Assembly (NCBI GenBank): GCA_003049485.1 | Contig: PYST01000107.1 | Coordinates: forward strand, 1-64,000 | Length of the DNA stretch: 64,000 nt | DNA from: Ophioceras dolichostomum | Lineage: Eukaryota; Ascomycota; Sordariomycetes; Magnaporthales; Ophioceraceae | Direction of reading: 5' to 3' | Part shown: piece by piece, positions 58,302 to 64,000 of the stretch | Position numbering within the stretch: the first letter of the stretch is position 1 | How the letters are laid out: every line of letters starts with the position of its first letter | Program-made: the position numbers and the translations under genes | Notes under the pieces: model-generated | What the model was told of the DNA's origin: nothing | Database searches by the model: none | The model's input: only the letters and a program-made list of their open reading frames with translations

Positions 58302-59517
58302 GCCATTCGCAGCGACTCCCGAGCACCAGATCATCTGTGCTCTCATCGTTTGGATCCTGTGATCCATGATCGACGCCTTCCACCTCGCCTTCGGCATCAT
58401 CCATTGCATCCGTCAACTACATGCCAGCCGGGCCCAAGCCCTTCGTCACTGGCAAGCACGGGGCAGACAGAATCCGCGTGCTGTCCGTCTACAAGACCCG
58501 CCATCCCTTCTTGGTCGGCTCCTTCGCCTTCGCGAGCAGCTTCATGCTCGTCATCAGCCCGGTACTGGGCCCCCGCCCGCGATGGCGGCGACATTCTTCC
58601 GCCTCTCTCTCGTCTCCCGCTTCTGGAATCATTGCCGCTCTCTTCAGGAGCCTCGGCAGGTTTCCGACAAGAATCGCGGCATCGAGATCAAGAACATAAG
58701 CAAAGTCAAGTCTTCGCTGTCTTCGCTCGGGGCCGCCGCCCAGACAGATTGTCCGCCCTCAGCCGCGTGTTCGCTTCCAAGACGCCCGCCAAAGTTGGCG
58801 TCCAGGCACCCAGCCATCGCCAGTGCTCTAATGACACCTCGTCAAGGGCCGGTATCCCCACGGATCAAGCCATGGCGGCGCGGAATGTGGACACAGCCCG
58901 GACACGCTGGCGGGTAAAAGCACTTACAGCCCTAGGTAAGCGCGGTCAGCATCAGAATCCACCATCCATGTACCCACGTGCCTACCTACCAGGTACCTAA
59001 TGCCAGTCCATGTATATCAGAACCCCCGAAGGACGACCGAGGAAGCTCAATCGCCGAACTGCTTGCGTGCATTCGGCTGAGTGATGGACTCGGACGCGGC
59101 ATATTAGTTCGGCTTCTTCGGGCTCGGTTTCGGCTCCTGTGCGAGCTTCTCCAACGATGGCAGCGGGGGTTCGCTCCGCCAGGTCGGCGATCCGGCTGAG
59201 ACATCCCGGGATTGACAGAAGTGACCATCCGGCTCTGATGACTTGAGCCATTTGTCGAGTCTCGAGCTCTGTCACCAACAGGCGTCCCTTCATAATGCCG
59301 CATGGATCGCATTCTACTACTTCGCGTGGAGGGTAGTCGAAAGCAGGATGCTGTCATTGCTGCTTTTTGTGCTGGCATTGTTTTCCCCCAGACGTTCATC
59401 TTTTCTTTTGTGTCCCGCCTCCGGGCGCTCGTCACTTCACCCCTTTCCTTCTTCCTTGGTGTATTGTCCCTATGCAGCATGTTTTCCCTGTTATGCTTAG
59501 AAGATTGGAAGACATAG
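58302..59517 (+). pseudogene. Membrane-protein-like fragments in shifting frames
   Basis: Protein-like pieces occur in different plus-strand frames: a fragment starting MPFAATPEHQ near 58302, VLSVYKTRHPFLVGSFAFAS near 58480, NAAWIAFYYFAWRVVES near 59300, and QDAVIAAFCAGIVFPQTF to CLEDWKT ending at 59517. The last two abut in frames differing by one base. A GTAAGC donor candidate lies near 58935. This could be a multi-exon membrane protein that I failed to resolve, or a decayed copy. No family is recognised. Confidence 0.2.
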
Positions 59518-60234
59518 GCCTCGTCAAAAGCGCGTCAGGGGGGCTGGTCTTCTCGGGTGACACACTAGGTTTTGATTGCTCAACAGATTGCTAGTTTTTA
59601 AGTACAGTACCAATTTGGAACAGTTTGGTCGCCTGAGAGCCTTCTATGGGGCCTTTCGATGCAAAGTGATGCTTCGCCTACTGGGTACTAAGTGCACCCC
59701 GTGCACAGCACATGACAGGGAATCATATGTAAAATAGAACGCTAGGGAGATAGTGGCTAGGAACATCACCCACTCTCTGGGGAGGCCTGTCCAAACAGAT
59801 GCGTTATAAGGAGTGTCCATTTAATATGGTAGGCATCAAGGCAAGAGCAGTTGTGCCCATATGGTATCTACAAATATTCCAACACATCGCTTGCTCGACG
59901 CGAACCCCTGGGCTTTTCCCTAGCCTGCTGTCCTGCACCCTGATAAGAAGTAAACAAGAGCCCAAAACTAGTCGCTGAGGGAATAAAAGTCAACCAAGGA
60001 GGAAATGACCATTTCGGGAATGGGGAAATGGAAGGGATGTGCAAGGAAAGGCGAGAGAGAGAGAGAGAGGAACAGGGAAATAACATAAGACGGCCAAGAG
60101 GAGTACCAATATCCGTAAAAAAAAATAACTAGGAAGGGAGGCACTGAGTGCGAGTTCTCGTGGAGGCGGGAATGATGATGATGTGACTGCCGGCATGAGA
60201 GCCGTCCATACCCCATAACACACAGCCAATTGTC

Positions 60235-60891
60235 TTAACTGGCAAGAGAGACGCTGTCCGAGGCCAGGTATACAATTTTCTCGGCCAAATCCAGCCGTCG
60301 TTGGCGGGCCAAATCGGCAATTTCCTCTTCGTCGTGGGACGGACGAGTGCTCGTGGCGCTTGAGTGACACCCCTGGCTGGGAGTGAAGTCTGTAGATGTG
60401 GATCGCGAAGGCTTGCTCCAACGCCGTTCGACTTCACTGGGGGAGGCTGTCACTCGGCGCCGAGACGGTAGGAGGAACAGCAGGACCGGCAGCCGCAAAG
60501 AGCTGTGGGCGAGGTAAAAAGCGACGATATGTGTCTGGATGGCCTTGAGCGGGCCGATGGTCCCGGCTTCGCAGACGATGATGAAGACGGAAAACGCGAC
60601 GTCGAGCAGGACGAAAAGCTGAAGAGAAAGCCAGCGAGGTTGCATGCTGTTAGCCAGGCCGGAGGTCTCGTCGAGAGGACAAGAGTCGAGTCCCAAGCCA
60701 AGAGGATGGATACATGTAAGTGATGGTTGATAGGGAGGTACCACGGTAGGGAGATACCTAACCGGGTAGGTAGACTCATATATAAAGCCACTGACAGTGA
60801 TGAGACCATGGGCTACCGACATCCGCCGAACGGCAGCACGGGCTCGACACAGAAGTGCCCAGGCTGCCCAGACTTTTACGGTGGCCGCCAT
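60235..60891 (-). CDS. Small membrane protein, paralogue of the 63549-63943 copy
   Basis: The 3' exon is well supported: it starts at 60618 after an acceptor TTCTCTTCAG, with a branch-like GCTAAC upstream, and encodes 127 residues. It opens LFVLLDVAFSVFIIVCEAG (a TM helix) and QTHIVAFYLAHSSLRLPVLL (a second TM), then a Ser/Arg-rich cytosolic tail with TPSQG, RPSHDEEEIADLAR, and the end DSVSLAS. The same exon, intron end and tail motifs recur at 63549-63943. The 5' exon is unclear. The open frame reaches ATG 60891 (MAATVKVWAAWALL), and a GTTAGG near 60772 could be a phase-compatible donor. Function unknown; it may be a MARVEL-like or other small four-TM protein with its first helices in the unresolved part. 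Confidence 0.5.
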   Translation of the reverse strand: MAATVKVWAAWALLCRARAAVRRMSVAHGLITVSGFIYESTYPVRYLPTVVPPYQPSLTCIHPLGLGLDSCPLDETSGLANSMQPRWLSLQLFVLLDVAFSVFIIVCEAGTIGPLKAIQTHIVAFYLAHSSLRLPVLLFLLPSRRRVTASPSEVERRWSKPSRSTSTDFTPSQGCHSSATSTRPSHDEEEIADLARQRRLDLAEKIVYLASDSVSLAS

Positions 60892-63548
60892 TAGCTAAGG
60901 TACAGGAAGAAGACGATGAAGTCAGAAGGCAGGCAGTAGAGACTACCGGTACTAGGTAGTCTTGTAAGAGACCGATTTGGTTGGAAACGTTGTGTGTAGC
61001 GATCGCTGGGGAAAAGAACGATTGGGGCGGCAAGCTTTGCGGAAGAAAGGGAGCAGAAACGACGATATCTTATACGCCCAACCAATCCGGGCACCCAGCA
61101 AAGGGCCCTACCTCCATGCTGAATGGAATGGGGTTTGATTCGACGGAATAAAACGTCCTTGAGTCGTGACGACTACTTCCCGTTTAGGTATCTGGTACCT
61201 CGACGGACTACCAGACGCCAAGGCTGAACCAGCTTTCACTGCGCCAGGAGTTTGTTTTGTTGCTACCCTTCTGTTGAACGGGGGACAGATTTCTTCAGAG
61301 GCTGTACAGGGTACGTCCACAAGTTGTACGGAGCAACGTCCTCAGGAGTGGAACGGTACACGTGGACGTGGTCGGCGGGATGTACCGGACCAACCCGCAT
61401 CGCTGTTTAGCACTGCCCAGCGTACGCATGCGGCTTTGGCCTCGGATTGCCATTGGAAGACGTGCAGTGGAAGGTGCGACGCAGCTGGGTTTCCACTCGT
61501 CATATGCGCCCAGCTTGCAGCTGAGCTCCAGGAAAATGCTATGGAAAAATAATGCCAAGGCGTCACGGCGAGGGTGAAGCTTGCCAAGCGTCGCTAAGAA
61601 GCTTGCCAACCTCCGAGGGAGGAAAGGCTGGCAAGCTCGCAAAGCGTTGGGAAGGCTGGCGGGCTTGCCAAGCGTCGTGAGAATTGCTAAGCCTGTCAAA
61701 AGAAGAAGAGAAAAAGCCTTCAGCGCCGGCTAAGCGGCTAGCTCGTCAAAAATCAGGAGATCAGGCAAGCTTGCCAAGAGTCAAGATGACTGCCAAGCCC
61801 GTCAACAAAAGTCGACAACACTGCAGCGGACGGACTTGCCAAGAATCGAGGCCACCGGCAGCTTTTGCCAAGCGCTTGGAGAGCTGGCTGGCACGCCAAG
61901 CGTCGTATTAATGAGAAAGCCTGCCAAGATTTACGGCGGCGCCCGAAGGTCCAGCGTCTCTCTCCAGACAAACTCGTCTGAACGACAACGAGGATGACGA
62001 GCTGTCGGCATGCGGCGTTTGCTTTCACAGAGTCGTCGCCAAGTAGCGCCAAGCCGGCCTCGGATTCCCAGCTGTAAGCATGACGAGGACTGCAGCGAGA
62101 TCGTGGGTGCACTTGTTGGCTCCCCGTTTCTTTGACACGCCTTGTTGATGGAATTGACCTGGCGCTAAAGTGCGGCCACAATCTCGACGGGTTTTATGGC
62201 TTCGCTGCCGGAAGACTGACAGATCGGACGTGCGTGGAATGCCTCGTCTCGCTCTCCCATCCTGTACGGTTCAGAGTTGGCTGCTTTAGTGCTGCGTGCG
62301 TGCCACAGGTGTATCAAATTTCTCATCAGGTGCAGCAACCCCGAGGCCCGCTGGCTGAATATCCTGCCCCAAAAACCCGCCAACCGGTGCCTAGCTGGTG
62401 CACCCGTTCCCCTCTTCATAAACACGGAAAACTTGGGCTGTGGACCCAAACGTGGCCTTACGGTTGTACAATTATTCTGCCAGTCCTTCCGCTATTCTCA
62501 GCGACCACCGCGTTCATCAGCCAGTCTTCTCCCCCATGGCCGCGGGTGGATGCACTGCACCGCTGGCGATATTATAGGGCTGTGGAGAGGCTGGCTTGAG
62601 TGCTCTGGTCGCCGCCCCCCGACGCCGAGTAGGAGGTAACTCTGCTCGTCGGGCCGGCGCCCACTCGCGATCAACGCATCCCTTCTCGAGTGATAGGTCC
62701 AGGTCCAATGCCCAGTCCCTCGAGCCTTGTGTCCGGGCTTTTTATATTAATGTGTCCAATTTCCCGACCTCATTCACCGGTTTCCGGCCTACATGCTAGA
62801 TACCCCGGCCCCAGGCACACGGCGGCAAATCGTCAACCACCCCATAAGGGCTCCTACGAAACACCATCAGCACAAGAATAGGATTGACCCTGGATACCGC
62901 GCAAAGAGGATGTCAGAGAATAGCATTGCAGCTCTCTATGATCCCACCATGTCTCCATCAGAGACCTACCTCTGCCGCCAAATCCCAACAGCTCAGTGAG
63001 GCGCTAGTGCACCTGTGGCTTCCGTGCTGACCCCATTACGGATGTTATGTCTGTTGTATGTTCGTATTCGGAATATCGGACGATATACTGGCCTAGAAGC
63101 ACATCCAATACAGAGGAGCATGCCTGCGCAGGTAAGTGGAAGGACGCGGAAGTTTGGGATAGTTGAGTTCTATGTTTTGTGAGTGGTAGGTGCATAGGTG
63201 GTTGTACCTATCTATATGAGGCCATGGGAAGTGCGACCTGGATACGCGCCGCTGAAATCTAGGTACTTTTGGGGAAGACAAAATCGAAAGACAGGACGAA
63301 TGTTCAGAAGATAGCATGGCGGTCGCGGGAGTCCATGCGTACCAAAGAGGAACAGAATAGGAAATCTATAGCGTGTGTGTTCTCGTGAGTGGGCTGGGTG
63401 ACGACGGGACGACGACGGGGTGATGGCGGAGTGATGGCAGAGTGATGACAGTGTGACGGCCGGCATGGATATTGACGGACGACCCCATCCGAGCAGGGCA
63501 AAGTCGGACGGAAGGCTGCCGACCCCCAACGCCCACGACCGATAAATA
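60892..63548. other. Gene-poor spacer between two paralogous membrane-protein genes
   Basis: No intact gene is supported. It contains the GCCAAG hexamer array (61554-62053). Frames such as 62132-62599 (+) and 61295-61699 (-) show no recognisable domain. Confidence 0.4.
61554..62053 (+). repeat. Array of GCCAAG hexamers, degenerate CTTGCCAAGCGTCG repeat
   Basis: GCCAAG occurs eleven times in the same orientation, starting at 61554, 61583, 61667, 61773, 61792, 61838, 61867, 61895, 61923, 62038 and 62048. The longer form CTTGCCAAGCGTCG is exact at 61580 and 61664 and near-exact at several others. Spacing is irregular (10-115 bp). It may be a decayed minisatellite. GCCARG is also the binding site of the fungal pH regulator PacC. 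Confidence 0.7.
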
Positions 63549-63943
63549 TTACACGGCGGATGAGAGTCCTTCGATGGCTGCGGCCACAAGGTCTGAAGCG
63601 AATTCCACCTGCCATCCGCGGACTACATCGGCCAGGTCTTGTTCGTCTCGGGACGGAGAGGGCCGGGGGGCAGGCGAGTGGCGGGCCCCTGACTAGGACA
63701 GATGTGGGTCTCAGAGATGGGCGATCGTTCGGTCGAGCTTTCAGTCGAGCCCGGGTCGGACTCACGGCGAGGTGTTGCGCTGCATCGATGGCAGAGGGGC
63801 GACGTCAACACCGGGGTCCGGTGGGAGCTATAGGCCAGGTAGAACTCGAGGATAATGGCTCGGATGGCATTGGACGAAACCCCAGGTATTGCCGTGGAAG
63901 AAATGATGATGGCGTAGAACGCCATGTCGGCTATGACGAGAAG
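63549..63943 (-). pseudogene. Frameshifted 3' exon, paralogue of the 60235-60618 exon (5' part outside window)
   Basis: The exon starts at 63943 after ...GCCCAG, with branch-like GCTAAC upstream as in its paralogue. It reads LLVIADMAFYAIIISS, then IILEFYLAYSSHRTPVL, matching the LFVLLDVAF and FYLAHSSLRLPVL of the copy at 60.2-60.6 kb. Both share PSQG in the tail. After that the frame runs into a stop, but the neighbouring frame continues with PSRDEQDLADVVR, the counterpart of PSHDEEEIADLAR, to a TAA at 63549-63551. The switch falls at a run of six G (63665-63670 on plus). A one-base change in that run would account for it, so this is either a recent inactivating indel or a sequence error. Confidence 0.5.
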
Positions 63944-64000
63944 CTGGGCAGGCACGGGTGTTGCATACGGTTAGCGAGCAGAGCATCGCCGAGGGCAGAT

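Overview
The window is nuclear DNA of a filamentous ascomycete (Pezizomycotina, probably Sordariomycetes). The evidence is short GT-AG introns with pyrimidine-CAG/TAG acceptors, a Zn2Cys6 regulator, a fungal rhodopsin-domain membrane protein, a fungal-type HMG-CoA reductase, and GC-rich genes separated by long gene-poor stretches. Gene models below come from joining reading frames at splice sites read by eye; no transcript or database evidence was available.

Layout. 1-474 is the 3' end of an HHE/hemerythrin-like gene (+). 859-2762 is a four-exon seven-TM rhodopsin-domain protein (-). 5013-7912 is a long disordered, probably nuclear, protein of unknown function (-), with a likely extra 5' exon near 8155-8237. 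8.2-15.5 kb is gene-poor: a possible copia-like LTR relic (about 9.05-9.37 kb), one small ORF (10169-10378, -) and a frame-broken coding-like stretch (12.5-13.0 kb).

15.5-40.9 kb holds the outstanding locus. A two-exon four-TM membrane protein (15564-16850, +) is followed, in the same frame and separated only by one TAG codon, by an uninterrupted open frame of 24 kb (16851-40877) coding for about 8,000 residues of almost wholly disordered, repeat-built protein. It contains LD-x-x-GKP repeats, GKPI repeats, a 303-residue array of YDxDG-type pentamers and dodecamers, glycine/Met/Asp repeats, an SQ cluster and a very acidic tail. Short motifs shared by the membrane exons and the giant frame suggest one gene: a membrane-anchored cytosolic tether or scaffold of more than 8,300 residues.

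40.9-57 kb is conventional: a Zn2Cys6 transcription factor (43096-45390, -), a Ctr-type copper transporter (46514-47706, -), a Pnc1-type nicotinamidase (48571-49813, -) and HMG-CoA reductase (52866-56668, +), which has a long leader with an overlapping upstream ORF. These four do not form an obvious pathway cluster.

57-64 kb is gene-poor and looks decayed. It holds membrane-protein-like fragments in shifting frames (58.3-59.5 kb), two related small membrane-protein genes (60235-60891 and 63549-63943, both -; the second carries an apparent one-base frameshift in a homopolymer), and between them an array of eleven same-orientation GCCAAG hexamers.

No tRNA, rRNA, CRISPR array or origin was recognised.
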